Part shown: piece after piece, positions 53,088-64,000 of the stretch | How positions within the stretch are numbered: the first letter of the stretch is position 1 | Layout: each line of letters starts with the position of its first letter | NCBI GenBank assembly: GCA_037447655.1 | Contig: JBBHKE010003144.1 | Location: 166,612-230,611 of the forward strand | Direction of reading: 5' to 3' | Source: Zygnema cylindricum | Lineage: Eukaryota > Streptophyta > Zygnematophyceae > Zygnematales > Zygnemataceae | DNA: 64,000 nucleotides | Notes under the pieces: model-generated | The model's database searches: none | Seen by the model: the letters and a program-made list of their open reading frames with translations, nothing else | Told to the model about the DNA's origin: nothing | Position numbers and translations under genes: made by a program

Positions 53088-54734
53088 ATGAATGCAGAAT
53101 CTATGGAAACTATCGGACTGGAGAATGCGATGCTAGTGGTCGATCAAGCGCATGCCAGGTGGCAGCGTACTATTGGAAGTCATCCTCCAGAAACTCCTTG
53201 GAGACTGCCACTTGTCAAACCCTTACGCCCAACTTTGTACGAAAATCTTTGGGCGGAATACGTCGAAAAAGACAATGAAATCGATAATGATAGTGAAAGT
53301 GATAATGAAAACGAAAACGAAAACGAAAGCGATCACAGGAATGGAAAAGAAAAGAACCAAATTGGGGATTCCCTTTTTGTCGAAGAAACGTATCGGGATT
53401 CGGTGAAATCGGCGATCGAGGAATCGGAACGGAAATTGGAGAAAAGTTTCGAGGAAGGAGGATCGGAGGAGGCTTTGGATCTCGTCTGGGCGGAAGGGGC
53501 AGGAGGAGACGGAAATACTCTTTCAAATCTCTTTGAAAAAGCGGCCATGGAAGTAGACGAAATGGAGTGGAGAAGAAGATGGAGTATCGACATCAGCGAG
53601 GAGCCGAACAAAAAATTGATATTGCCAAAACTTTCCGGGAAAGTTCAAAGGTTTTTCAGGACTGTTTCGAAGTTCGTGAGAAGTGGAGAGGGAGAGGGAG
53701 GAGATTTGCGACGTCTCTCTCCTCCTTCTACCAGAAACAGTGATGAAGGTCCTATCAGATGGCAAAGATCAGGAACTTTCCATACAGTTTCGAGCAGAGA
53801 GACAGAGAGAGAGGGAGATGGAGACAGTTTTGATGGAGGGTGGGAAAGGTCTAGGAGTAGTAGTCCAAAAGATTCTATGGGTGTCCCGAGATTTTTTGGG
53901 AGAAGGACTCGAGAAAGTATTCAAGCTCGTTTCGTATTGGCAAATGGAAATTCCCGAGAAGGGGAGAGGAAGAGAGAGGGAGGGATTGCCTCCGGAAAGG
54001 GAAACAAAATTCAAAATCAAAATTTGGATATTCATAATCGAAGTAAAGGACATCAACAATCTTGGAGTGGACCACTTACTTTCGGAAGTTTGGAGAGAGA
54101 GGCGCTTGCGATTCAGAAAATGAAACCTTTGGGAAAACTTTCTTTACAATTGCCTACTTCTCCTCCTTCTTCATCTGTTTCTTTATCTACCAAGAATACT
54201 ACCTGTTCCCAAAAAGACCAAGAAAACACCGAAAATCTTCTCTCGACTCGAAGCTCGAAAAAACAGAATTTGTCTTTTTCTTCTGCGATTGCAGAAGAAA
54301 TTCCCCCACTTCTCCATTTACCAGATATTTGCGACGATTCCCCAACGGCTTCGGAAATTTCTCCTGACGATAGTTCGTTTTCGATAAAAGATAAGACGAA
54401 AAAAAGGATAAGTTTTCTCGATCCTTTGACGTTCAATATGGAACAATCGACGGCTTCCTCTATTCTTTCGGGAGACGACATAAGTGAAATGGGAGATTCA
54501 ATATGTTCTTATGAGAGAGAGGTAGTATCTCCGAAAGGATTTTTCTCCGGTCCACTTTATCCTTATGAGGTTTCCGTTTCGGAATCGAAAGTTTTTGGAG
54601 TTCCAAACCCGCGAAGAATCGTAAAACCGATTCCAAAAGCGACAGTGACTTTGACAAAAGGACTCGCAGAAAGAATTAAGGAACAAAAGAGAATGGAGGA
54701 GGAGGTAGTGAAGAGAGGGAGACAGTGGAGATGA
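53088..54734 (+). CDS. Unrecognised acidic, low-complexity protein (548 codons)
   Basis: A single long open frame, ATG at 53088, stop TGA at 54732. N-terminal part (about residues 20-65) has a conserved-looking WRLPLVKPLRPTLYENLWAE stretch. Then follow an acidic Asn/Glu run (DNDSESDNENENENESD), a charged helix (residues 105-130), basic Ser/Arg-rich linkers (RSRSSSPKDS) and a C-terminal part with PNPRRIVKPIPKATVTLTKG ending in a charged helix. No catalytic motif, signal peptide or membrane span is seen; it may be regulatory or nuclear. TTTCTTAAATGAATGCAG at the start looks like a 3' splice site (exon from 53097), so upstream exons may exist and the ATG may not be the true start. Confidence 0.6.
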   Translation: MNAESMETIGLENAMLVVDQAHARWQRTIGSHPPETPWRLPLVKPLRPTLYENLWAEYVEKDNEIDNDSESDNENENENESDHRNGKEKNQIGDSLFVEETYRDSVKSAIEESERKLEKSFEEGGSEEALDLVWAEGAGGDGNTLSNLFEKAAMEVDEMEWRRRWSIDISEEPNKKLILPKLSGKVQRFFRTVSKFVRSGEGEGGDLRRLSPPSTRNSDEGPIRWQRSGTFHTVSSRETEREGDGDSFDGGWERSRSSSPKDSMGVPRFFGRRTRESIQARFVLANGNSREGERKREGGIASGKGNKIQNQNLDIHNRSKGHQQSWSGPLTFGSLEREALAIQKMKPLGKLSLQLPTSPPSSSVSLSTKNTTCSQKDQENTENLLSTRSSKKQNLSFSSAIAEEIPPLLHLPDICDDSPTASEISPDDSSFSIKDKTKKRISFLDPLTFNMEQSTASSILSGDDISEMGDSICSYEREVVSPKGFFSGPLYPYEVSVSESKVFGVPNPRRIVKPIPKATVTLTKGLAERIKEQKRMEEEVVKRGRQWR

Positions 54735-54747
54735 GTAAGAAAAAGTT

Positions 54748-54812
54748 GAAATATGGGATTGTGAAAAATGGGGTTTTGAAAAATGGGGTTTTGAAAAATG
54801 GGATTGTGATGT
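54748..54812. repeat. 18-bp tandem repeat 3' of the gene
   Basis: TTTTGAAAAATGGGG units, about three and a half copies, starting about 15 bases after the stop codon. Confidence 0.85.
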
Positions 54813-55154
54813 AGGGTTTGGGGAAAATGAGAGGAGGAGTAAGATCGGTTTTAAGTTAGAAAGGATGTAGATAAGTAGACAGATTTAAATACTTTTTTTT
54901 TTTTTTGGTTGAAACTGTGTGAATATAAGATGGTAGAGAGGGAGAGAGAGCGAGAGAAAGAGGAGACAAAAGCTTATTCGCACGTGGGATCGATGAGCGA
55001 AATTTTTGAGTAGGTTAAAGTTTTGGACGACAGCTGTAAAAGTAGAAAAGGGCAAAAATAAAAAACAAAGAAAACAAAAGAGAGAATTGGGAAAGTTGTT
55101 GAAACAGGTTTGGACCAAATTAGATTCTACAAAAGATGGTAAAAAAAAGAACTT

Positions 55155-55212
55155 TCTGAGATCTTTTTTTACCAACTTTTTTTTTTACCAACTTTTTTTT
55201 TTACCAACTTTA
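55155..55212. repeat. 17-bp tandem repeat
   Basis: TTTTTTTACCAACTTTT units, three copies. Confidence 0.85.
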
Positions 55213-55908
55213 ACTTAAAGAAAATACGTCGTTGATTCGAAAAAATTATCGGTTCATTTCATTCCTTTTTTTATTTTGTGACAAGACAATTTTTAATTTA
55301 ATTTATTTTATTTAATGAATGCATGGACAAAAATTGTGATTAAAATGTGATATTTTTTTCTTTTTATGGACATTGTCTCCATTGTATTAATGGCATTTTG
55401 TTGTTGTAAAATTATAATGTTTTTGAATTTCCTTTGGGATGGAGGAAGAGGGAAAAAGGGAGGAAGGTGGGCGGGGGAGGGGGAGGGGGAGGAGGGAAGG
55501 GGAAGGGGGAGGGGAGGGTGGGTGGGAGGAAAAGATGAGAATAAGTTTGCTTCTTGAATTCAGAAAAGAAAAAAAAAAAATTTGTGAAAAAATCGGAATT
55601 AGTGTGGATGACTAAGGCTACCTATGGAGGATGATTTTTTTTTTTTTTATTTTTTTTTGTTTTGTGATTTCTTTTGTTTCCATTTTTAGTACCCAAATTA
55701 GTAGTTAAGCTAAAAAGGGTTTTCTCGTTTTTCTTCAATGGTCGTACATTTTTGCAAATATGCAATTGTAATCCTAAAACTACTCATAAAGTTGAACGCC
55801 ATGTTTAGTGCATTTAGTGCAATAAGTGCAATTCAACATTTACACAATCATACCCCATACGAAACTTTTGCTAAAAGACACTAAAAACCCCGAAAAGAAA
55901 CATAAAAT

Positions 55909-55912
<4 letters not shown>

Positions 55913-55990
<78 letters not shown>
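55913..55990. repeat. (TA)n microsatellite
   Basis: About 39 uninterrupted TA units. A second, broken TA run lies at 57617-57676. Confidence 0.98.
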
Positions 55991-55993
<3 letters not shown>

Positions 55994-56061
55994 TATTGTT
56001 CTTTACTTTTATTCTCTTCAAATTCATTTGCATCTAGACTTTCTAAGGCTATTAGAGTAAC

Positions 56062-56340
56062 AATTCGTATCGCATCCTCTACCTTGATATTACCTGATGT
56101 TACCCGATATTACACAATATCACCATATATTACACAGTATCAGCGGTCGCAAAAGTCAAAATTTTAGATAACCGAAACCGACCGTTTTTTTTTTTTCAAA
56201 ATCTGAGTACCCGACTCCCGACCGGGTTATGTCACGCTCCTAAATTGTTAACCGTTACCCGAAACGCGTTTACGAAAATAAAAGTTAACTGAAACTCGTT
56301 TTCTCACGACTACCCGTACCCGCCCGTACCCGAAAAAGTA
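56062..56340. mobile_element. Partial copy of the fold-back element
   Basis: TATTACC-type minisatellite (56075-56140) followed by CAGCGGTCGCAAAAGTCAA and AACCGAAACCGACCG, matching the centre and right arm of 60405-61263. Confidence 0.6.
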
Positions 56341-56383
56341 CAAAATTACAAAGCTCATTATTATTAGCGTTAAGCATTTATTA

Positions 56384-56887
56384 CACCGCGAATCGTAATT
56401 ATCGTAAATAAATAATTAGAGTAAAAAAAAATTAATGTTATCAACTCTAATTTGGGTTTTTTCGTTTTCTCAAAAAAAGGTTTTACTCTAGTTTATCAAT
56501 AACTCTAATTTGGGTTTCTTTCCGTAATAATTATCCTCGTTGAATATCTTTTAGGTACACGTACAGAATCTGACAAAACGTACAATTTCACGTCATTATG
56601 GCGTTTGCACTACGCGGTTTGTGAAAACGCATTTACATGATAACAGCATGTATTAAATCATTTTTTTGTACTTTTTTCGTTAATAAAGTACAATTTTGCA
56701 CGGTCAGACACCGACCGTACGCCACACTATTTAAAACGACACTACATTAGAGTTGTTAACGCTGATTCAAAAAGTACCTAAAATAATGTAAAGAAAAATT
56801 TAGAGTTATTTACTCTTTTTAAGGTTTTTGGGTCAAAATTTGGGGTGACTGAATTAGCGTTAATAACGCTAATTACGATTCGCGGTG
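56384..56887. mobile_element. TA-flanked inverted-repeat element (504 bp)
   Basis: Ends CACCGCGAATCGTAATTA and TAATTACGATTCGCGGTG are perfect complements over 18 bp, between TA dinucleotides. Most of it is duplicated at 62327-62804. Confidence 0.85.
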
Positions 56888-57039
56888 TAGTGTTAATGGA
56901 AAACTATGATTAATAATACTATTTAACGCAAGGAGACGTGGCAGGTTGTAGTCCACGTCTTTAAATAATGTTGTTAACTATATTTTGTGATTTTTGGCTA
57001 TAAGTAGTAGCGACTTATTAACACTAATAACAATGAGCG

Positions 57040-57720
57040 GTGTAGTGGTACATCTCCCTTTGCAAAAAAACAGTTCGTGTACCTCTTCTTTTTACTATTT
57101 TGTCTTTTTGCAATCTCTCTTTACGAATATTTTTTTTCCTCGATAGTCACCTTCCTCAAAATATTTTTTCCTAATTTTGCGTGTAACTCTTAGATTAATG
57201 TTTAAACTCTTATATTAATGTTTATTCTCTCGCAAATCTAAATTTTTCGCTACAATTTTTGGACAGTTTTTCTTTCGACTACGATACTATGTTATGAATT
57301 ATGCAAAAAAGGTAAAGTTTTAATTATGTATGCTTAAAAAAAAATCTTAGTTTTTCACATAGAAAATCAATTAGCAAAAAACACATTGTGATCAGCAAAA
57401 AAAACAAAAATTATTTTGTAGTATCAAATATAGAAATAAACAAATCACAACCTCGTCCTATTTTCGACTCTATTATACAAATTCTCAACCTCAAACTTAA
57501 AAATTACACAAAATCTATAAATCTAAATTTGGTATAAATACTACGTTTTGGTAATTTGGTAAAAATAAGCATTCCGGTTTAAAAAAAAAAAAACACTAAA
57601 AAAATTGTGAAAAACAATATATATATATATAATATAATATATAAAAAATATATATATATATATAAATATATATGTATATAACTAATACTAAAAAAATAAC
57701 AATAATTAGAAAACAAAACA
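57040..57720. other. AT-rich spacer
   Basis: Starts with a MITE right end (AACAATGAGCGGTGTAG, 57030); otherwise AT-rich with TA runs and no gene visible. Confidence 0.5.
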
Positions 57721-57726
57721 AAACAA

Positions 57727-59920
57727 AAAACTATGCATTTAAAAGATCTCGGTAGGATCTAACACACAAAAGATCACTAACAGTTAAAGCCGCTAGTGAG
57801 CTCCTCTTCTTTGCTATCGTGTTCCTGGCATCCGAAAAATTGCATCCGGACATGGAGCTAGAAGCGGGAATAGCTAGAATAGATCTAGGGACACCACCTA
57901 GAATAGGAAATCCTCCATCTTTCGCACGTACATTTGATTTTTTTTCCACCGTTCAAGTATGTTAAAGTTAAATCTTTCGTCGCTGGTTAATTTTAAAACA
58001 AAATAACGTTTCAATTCGTCATTAACGACCATTTTTTTGTCGGTGGTAATAAGAACCTAATTTTCGTCATCGCTATCACCAAAAAATTGTGGAACCCATC
58101 CATACTTTGCGATGTTTTTCGTTTTGTTGTTATACGTTGAGGACTACCGAAATCAACATCATCACCGAGGTCGTTTGCGAGTTCTCGAAGTTTGACCCTC
58201 TCGCTTTCAATTTCGGTTTTTGATACCCCAATTATTTCAAGCCTTTGATTTTGTTGGGGATCTAAGGGATCCGCGACAATATGATACTCATGAAGGCCCC
58301 ACTTCGGTAGTGCAAATTTCATAAAAAGTTATTTCATTTTTTACAAGTTTGGGGAATCAGTCGGGCATTCTTTTTCACCGTCATTGTAAAATGTTTTTCT
58401 TATCTTACAATGGTTATGAAGAGACGATAGTTCAAACAAAACCAAATGTAAAGTTGGTTCTTTGATTTTTTCCAACTTTAGGGTCGCTTCTTGAAACCTT
58501 TCCAAAAATCGTATAAGTTCGGTAAGGTGAGTCTTATCGATACAAGCAAAAAGTATCAATTTATATTTTGCTTGAGCGATTGGTCCTATCTCATTGAATG
58601 CATTGTAAATACTCTTAAGCATTCAGAGCAAAGAATTCCACCGCGTTGCGTTTTCTTGTTTTAAAGTATTTTTCAAAAGATTTTGTAAATTACCCTGTTT
58701 GAAAAACGTGACCAATGTTTTACACGCGTCAATTAGATCAAACAATTCATGAACTTCCACATCATATTTGTATTTTTTGGAAGTTTTGCTCTTGTTCAAA
58801 ATCGTTGTCATAATTGTGCGCAAGGTATCGAAGTAAACATACTCGATAGACCTTCAGCCGCACACATGTTAGAGCCTGAAGGGCACACATGTTCCAGCCG
58901 CTGTCGGTCACAACAACACAGTGATTTTCCAAAACATCAAAATTGGACATTTCAAAATTGGTCAAACAATTTTTGAAAGCCGTTAAAATATTTTCCGCGG
59001 CATGTTTTTCCTCTGAAAAATGATCGACTTCAAGCGTCCTTGCATGAAATTTAAATTCTTTGTCGATAAAATAAGCGGTACTGTCATGAATGAAGCTTTT
59101 TTTACTGTCTCGATCCAGAGATCGGTTGTAAATGCGACAAAAATGTTGTTATCAATATTTTCTCTAAATTTTAGGATGATCAAACTACAAATATCTTTGG
59201 CATAAGATATAATGTAGTTTTTTACGCTATTGACGGACAGGAGTAGTTGGTCGATGTCAACACTTTTGTTGGATGAAACACCAACATCAAACAATGCTTG
59301 ACAAAATGCTTGAAAATATGGGAAAAAAAAACAATAAGAAAATATATACAATTACTAACCATGATCAATAAATAAGGTTTATACCAAAACGACTTTCTTT
59401 TACGGATAGACAAATAAAAAACAACATCATGACAAACCAAATAATAATAAAAAAAAAAACTAAGCGTACGAGTATAAATTATTGATAAGAAAATAGTGAT
59501 GAAGCTCAAGAATATAAATTTATTAACAAAACAAGTTATAATGACATATACATTAAAGCCATCCTAAATGGAATTCAAAATAAATCATACCTGAATCGTT
59601 GACCATCGAAAATGGTTGAAGGTCCTCGCAACACATCAACGCCACCATTTTCGGATTTTTTTTTCTTTCACTCGTTTTCGCCTCCGTTTTTGAAAGAAAC
59701 TTACAAATAATTATCTTGAATTATCCGTGCCGGCCAAAGCTGAACATGTGTGAGTGTTAATTGTTGAAGTACCGTTTGTTAACTTGTATTGATAAACTAT
59801 GAAACATGTATTACAAGCCACAAAACCTCCCCCCTTTACCATGTATTTGTTTGATGTTTTAGCTTCATAAACATGTTCAAATTTTTTCCAACAACTTGAA
59901 GTGGCCATGCTTTTTTTCAC
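57727..59920 (-). pseudogene. hAT-superfamily transposase with BED zinc finger, frameshifted
   Basis: A cut-and-paste transposase relic. From the N-terminus: WKKFEHV and CNTCF..H..C as a BED finger (59711-59920); a frame change; KNPKMVALMCCEDLQPFSMV; a probable intron from GTATGA (59590) to TTTTCAAG (59309); then VAFTTDLWIE, the first catalytic-Asp region, and CVVVTDSGWN for the second. ENATRWNSLL precedes a stop. At the C-terminus FPILGGVPRSILAIPASS and KKRSSLAALTVSDLLC form the hAT dimerisation domain, one frame away from the preceding part. At least three frameshifts or stops make it inactive. Terminal repeats were not identified. Confidence 0.85.
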
Positions 59921-60404
59921 TAGGTAATACTAAGCAATTTCACCATTTTTTTATTTTTGAAGTTCGTTTTGGATTTTAGTTTTAAGAGAAGCGAGGATGT
60001 TTTTCTCCATTTTGGTGTATGACTAGGTTTTGTTTGAATTGTGGTCGAGTTTATCTAACTTTAATAGCAATTCAATTTATCGATTTATTGTTTGAAACAT
60101 GTGAGTAAGCTAATAATTAGGATTTGTCGTGGGAAATTGACCTAATAATTTGATTTCCACTGATTTATTAACCAATAATTACTACATGTCGCATGACATT
60201 GACAAAATAATATGATATATTTGTGGAAACACGGTATAAAATGCATAATTAGCACTTTGTACTAATGTACGACGTATGAGTAAGCCCAATAATTACGATC
60301 TGTCGCGTGATATTTACATAATAATTTGACATATTTATGGAAACACCGTATAAAGTGCATAATTAACACTTTACAATAGAGTACGATTTGCGGCCCTTTA
60401 TCTT

Positions 60405-61263
60405 ACATTAAGATTTGCGAAATGAATAGTGTTAGTACCGTGTCAGATTTGCGACGCTAATCATGATGTCACGTACTTCCACGATACCAAGAGTACAAAG
60501 TACAATAATGTTGGATAGTATGGACAGTACAAATATTTCATTTTTTTTCGTTTTTTGTTGACCCGAGCGTAATCGTTTTTTTTTTCTGTGAATCAACCAC
60601 TCGAATTCGCCCGGCCCCCCAAATTTGGCACCTGAATCCCTTTCGGATCCGACGCGGGCGGTCGGTTAACGGTCGGTTACAATTTCGGTTAACCGTTTGC
60701 GACCTCTGCCCAGAGTTACGCATTATTACCCGATATTACCCTGTATTACACAAAATTACCCAATATTACCCCGCATTACTCGGTGTTACTCGGTAATGCA
60801 CAATGTTACCTGATATTACCTGATATTACCCGGTATTACACGAGATAACCCGATATTATATGATATTATCCGATAATGTCTGATATTACCCGGTGTTATT
60901 TGATATTCCCAGTATTACCCGATATTGCCCCTTATTCCTTGATACCTGTTATCAGAGGTCGCAAACGGTCAACCGAAACCGTGACCGACCATTAACCGAC
61001 CGCCCGCGCCGGATCCGGAACGGATTCGGTTGCCAAATTTTGAGGGCCGGGCGGTTGCGGTCGGTTGATTCACCATAAAAAAAAAAACGGTCGGTTACAG
61101 TCGGCAACCAAAAAACCAAAAAAAATGAAAAATTTGTACAGTCCATACAATCCAACATTATTGTACTTTGTACTCTTTGGTATCGTGGAAGTACGTGACA
61201 TCATGATTAGCGTCGCAAATCTGACACGGTAGTAACACTATTTTTTTTGCAAATCTTAGGGAA
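60405..61263. mobile_element. Fold-back element with about 300-bp inverted arms
   Basis: 60405-60706 and 60953-61263 are inverted copies: TCAGATTTGCGACGCTAATC, CACGTACTTCCACGATACCA, and GGTTAACCGTTTGCGACCTC each recur reversed. The 245-bp centre is a minisatellite. No transposase frame; related half-copy at 56062-56340. Confidence 0.85.
60707..60952. repeat. TATTACCCGA minisatellite in the fold-back centre
   Basis: About 24 units of 10-11 bp with frequent substitutions (TATTACCCTG, GTTACCTGA, TATTATATGA). Confidence 0.85.
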
Positions 61264-61680
61264 CGCGACAAAGCGTCGCAAATCTGACAAGGTAGTAACA
61301 CTATTCATTTCGCAATCTTAGGGAATGCGACAAAGCGTCGCAAATCTGACACGGTACACCACGAATCGTTAGAAATTATTAGAGTAAAGAAAAAATTAGC
61401 GTCATTCATTCAAATTTAGTGATAGGAGACGTGGTTATGACGCAGATTATGGTCCATGTCCTTAAATAGTGTAGTTTGTTCTATTTAAGGTATCAAATCA
61501 AAAATTTGGGGTGCCGATATAGAGTACATAAGGCTAATAACGATTCACGGTGTAGTACACTATTCATTTCGCAAATCTTAGGGAACGCGACAAAGCGTCG
61601 CAAATCTGACACGTTAGTAAATACTATTCATTTCGCAAATCTAAGGGAACGCGACAAATCGTAATTATTGGCTTATTCAT
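61215..61680. repeat. About 63-bp tandem repeat, four units, one carrying a MITE
   Basis: Units of TAGTAACACTATTCATTTCG then CGACAAAGCGTCGCAAATC. The third unit is split by the MITE at 61357-61552. Confidence 0.9.
61357..61552. mobile_element. TA-flanked MITE, family M1 (196 bp)
   Basis: Ends CACCACGAATCGTTA and TAACGATTCACGGTG. The sibling tandem units read CGGTAGTAACAC without it, showing insertion at TA with TA duplication. Confidence 0.92.
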
Positions 61681-61735
61681 AGGTTGTACATTAGATAATT
61701 TTGTACTTTTTCCGGTTATGGGCGGGCACGGTTAG

Positions 61736-62316
61736 GGTACGTCCCCATGTATTAAAGTATCTACTTTTCTCTGTCTTTTTGCCCTAAAATTCAGGGAACT
61801 TTGAAAAAAACTTTAACCGTACGAGAAAATTATGTTTACCAAATTAAAGTATAAGTCAATTCATACTTTGGATGTACGGTGTGTTTGTCGTCATGTGAAT
61901 GCATTTTGGCGTTTTCCCCTTTTCGACCCCCGGGCAAGAGAATCCAGCCCAATAAAAAACTTAAACCAAAATCACCCCGAGGAGGTGATTTTAGTTCAAG
62001 TACCGCCCAAACAGCGAATGAAAAATGACCCACGCACGCGCCACAAGAAAGTGAAAATTTTAGGACGAAAGAGAGTCCTCGCTATTTTTCTCCGTGCCCG
62101 TCACGCGCATGTACAGAAAAAAATCTGCAGGGGTCTCGGACCTCCACTTTCATTCATGGGGTCCTTTGCAAAATTTTGCGCCGTCGTCGCCTCTCCCCTC
62201 TCCCTCTCACACTATCGCTTTTATCTCACACTATGTAGAATGAGACACGACAGTATTGGTATAAAATGAAAGATATTTTAAAAATATTATTTTTGACAAT
62301 TTTTAGGTTTTCTTTT
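61736..62316. mobile_element. Truncated element with GGGTACGTCCCCATGT end
   Basis: The left end resembles the 36506 element end (GGGCGTGTCCCCATGT). A hairpin at about 61962-61998 has 17-nt arms, 15 paired, around CCGAGGA. The right end is lost in the gap. Confidence 0.45.
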
Positions 62317-62326
62317 NNNNNNNNNN
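62317..62326. other. Assembly gap (10 N)
   Basis: Ten N bases. Confidence 1.
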
Positions 62327-62804
62327 CCGTGATAATTATCCTCGTTGAATATCTTTTAGGTACACGTACAGAATCTGACAAAACGTACAATTTCACGTCA
62401 TTATGGCGTTTGCACTACGCGGTTTGTGAAAACGCATTTACATGATAACAGCATGTATTAAATCATTTTTTTGTACTTTTTTCGTTAATAAAGTACAATT
62501 TTGCACGGTCAGACACCGACCGTACGCCACACTATTTAAAACGACACTACATTAGAGTTGTTAACGCTGATTCAAAAAGTACCTAAAATAATGTAAAGAA
62601 AAATTTAGAGTTATTTACTCTTTTTAAGGTTTTTGGGTCAAAATTTGGGGTGACTGAATTAGCGTTAATAACGCTAATTACGATTCGCGGTGTAGTGTTA
62701 ATGGAAAACTATGATTAATAATACTATTTAACGCAAGGAGACGTGGCAGGTTGTAGTCCACGTCTTTAAATAATGTTGTTAACTATATTTTGTGATTTTT
62801 GGCT
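62327..62804. repeat. 478-bp near-identical copy of 56522-56999
   Basis: I see one mismatch (CCGTGATAA versus CCGTAATAA). The copy starts at the gap and ends mid-element after TTTTTGGCT. Confidence 0.95.
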
Positions 62805-63264
62805 TTTAGTGAAATTCTGTGGGCTCCATTGCCACACAAATTTAAGATCTAAAGGAAGCTAATCTAGATAGTGTTGACTCCAGCGATTTAAACCTAAATA
62901 CTGACCCGACAATCCATAACCCTAAAGGCTTCACCCTTGGAATCAATACTTTTGTGTCCTCAGTTCCACCACAAAATACAAAGTTAGAATATGCGATTTG
63001 GAAACATTCACCCACTTTGAATTTATTGAAATACAGCCACCAGCAAGCAAAAACTTTGACCAACTACTCCCCTGTGTAGCTTGGACTCCCGTGAGTCCGC
63101 AACAAAAAGAATCACTTAAAATGGCGGAGTAAATTGATATTTATGGCTGGCCAAAGTTTGCCATTTATACAAGGTGCTCTCTGAAGAGGCATCTACCTAC
63201 CAGAAATATTCTAAATCCTAAACCTCTCTCAAAACCCTCTAGTTCTGAGGTACGGACCAATCAA

Positions 63265-63500
63265 ATTACTGTATAGTACATAAAGGTACAGGTGTCGGTG
63301 TACCTTTTGTACGGCCATCGTACAACATGGCTAAAAACTTAACACATGTCCTATCTGGATTTGCTCTTATAATCCCCATAATTCGTGCTACCAAATCTTA
63401 TCCCTCCACGTGGCGCCAGGTCACGCCACGTTATAAAAGCGATACCGTACAGAAAGTACAGGTGTTGGAGTACTTTTTGTACGGACATTGTACGATGATG
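63265..63500. repeat. Two GTAC-cluster repeats related to repeat D
   Basis: GTACAGGTGTCGGTGTACC and GTACAGGTGTTGGAGTAC, each followed by TTTTGTACGG.CAT.GTAC, are the reverse-complement type of the 8930-8985 and 17755-17815 clusters. The rest to 64000 holds nothing I recognise. Confidence 0.6.
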
Positions 63501-64000
63501 TTATAATGTGACATTTGTCACATCCAGATTTGTTATGTTCCTTTCCGGAGATTCCGCAACTTGTACAATGTCGCCACGTGTCATTCGGAATGGTGACCCC
63601 CCAAACGCCAAAAAACCTATTCCGCGATCTCGGCATTTATCGCGACCGTCCAATTTAAACCGGCATTCAATTTTAGCCGTCGAAAATTGGTGCGCGGTAT
63701 TTGTTTCGATAGCGAAACAAATGCGCGGTATCCGTTCCGTCCCCATACCGTACTCCGTACTAGATTAAACTGTATCTATGTACTAAGTATCTATTTCCCG
63801 TTAAACGAATTAATCTACGTGTAACTATTTATATATTTATCAAACTCTAAACATTCAACACTAGTTCTAGACTTAACGGTTAAAGCTAACGGCTATATTG
63901 ATTTGACGGACGACAGGTACCAGTATCAATTCCAAGGTTCGTCAAGTACCTTTTGGTAAATCAACCTAATCCACCCCTTGTCTTCTCTAGAGAGTTTAGG

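Noticed and set aside
60707-60952. Regular short repeats resembling a CRISPR array
   Set aside because: Units are 10-11 bp without unique spacers, in a eukaryotic fold-back element; it is a minisatellite.

Overview
This is eukaryotic nuclear DNA, most likely from a green-lineage plant or alga. The main evidence is a minus-strand gene split into many GT-AG exons that encodes a plasma-membrane H+-ATPase (P3A type). Its catalytic core reads like land-plant pumps, but its C-terminus lacks the land-plant ending (penultimate Thr, YTV). Two 10-N blocks (43176-43185 and 62317-62326) mark assembly gaps. I cannot name the species.

Layout. 1-3.1 kb: 3' part of a plus-strand RING-finger gene (two exons). 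4.7-19.9 kb: a graveyard of transposons. It holds a TAA-flanked Harbinger-like element, TA-flanked MITEs, a decayed non-LTR retrotransposon with a C-terminal zinc-finger/endonuclease region, tRNA-like SINE heads, and a decayed, internally duplicated Ty1/copia element with both LTRs. A set of candidate minus-strand exons of an unrecognised gene lies at 18.2-18.9 kb. 21.1-34.8 kb: the H+-ATPase, whose introns are packed with simple repeats, including about 1 kb of an almost perfect 16-bp repeat. 35-51 kb: a second accessory block. It holds three Harbinger-like elements in a row, further MITEs, a hAT-type element with an exact 8-bp target duplication and a related empty site, and a 2-kb repeat present twice. 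53.1-54.7 kb: a long open frame for an unrecognised acidic, low-complexity protein. 55.9-64 kb: more MITEs, a frameshifted hAT transposase with BED finger, a fold-back element, and a 478-bp duplicated block next to a gap.

Themes. (1) Segments spanning splice sites have been tandemly duplicated inside introns of both recognised genes. For the last H+-ATPase exon this gives two acceptor-bearing copies that differ almost only synonymously and predict a long or a truncated C-terminus. (2) Simple-sequence tracts in the H+-ATPase introns tend to sit directly against splice sites. (3) Several unrelated repeats carry dense clusters of the tetramer GTAC, the core site of plant/green-algal SBP-domain transcription factors. 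(4) A Harbinger-like family carries a hairpin at a near-constant distance from one end although the arm sequences differ. All large open frames at 28.8-30.3 kb and in the other purine/pyrimidine tracts are artefacts of the repeats.
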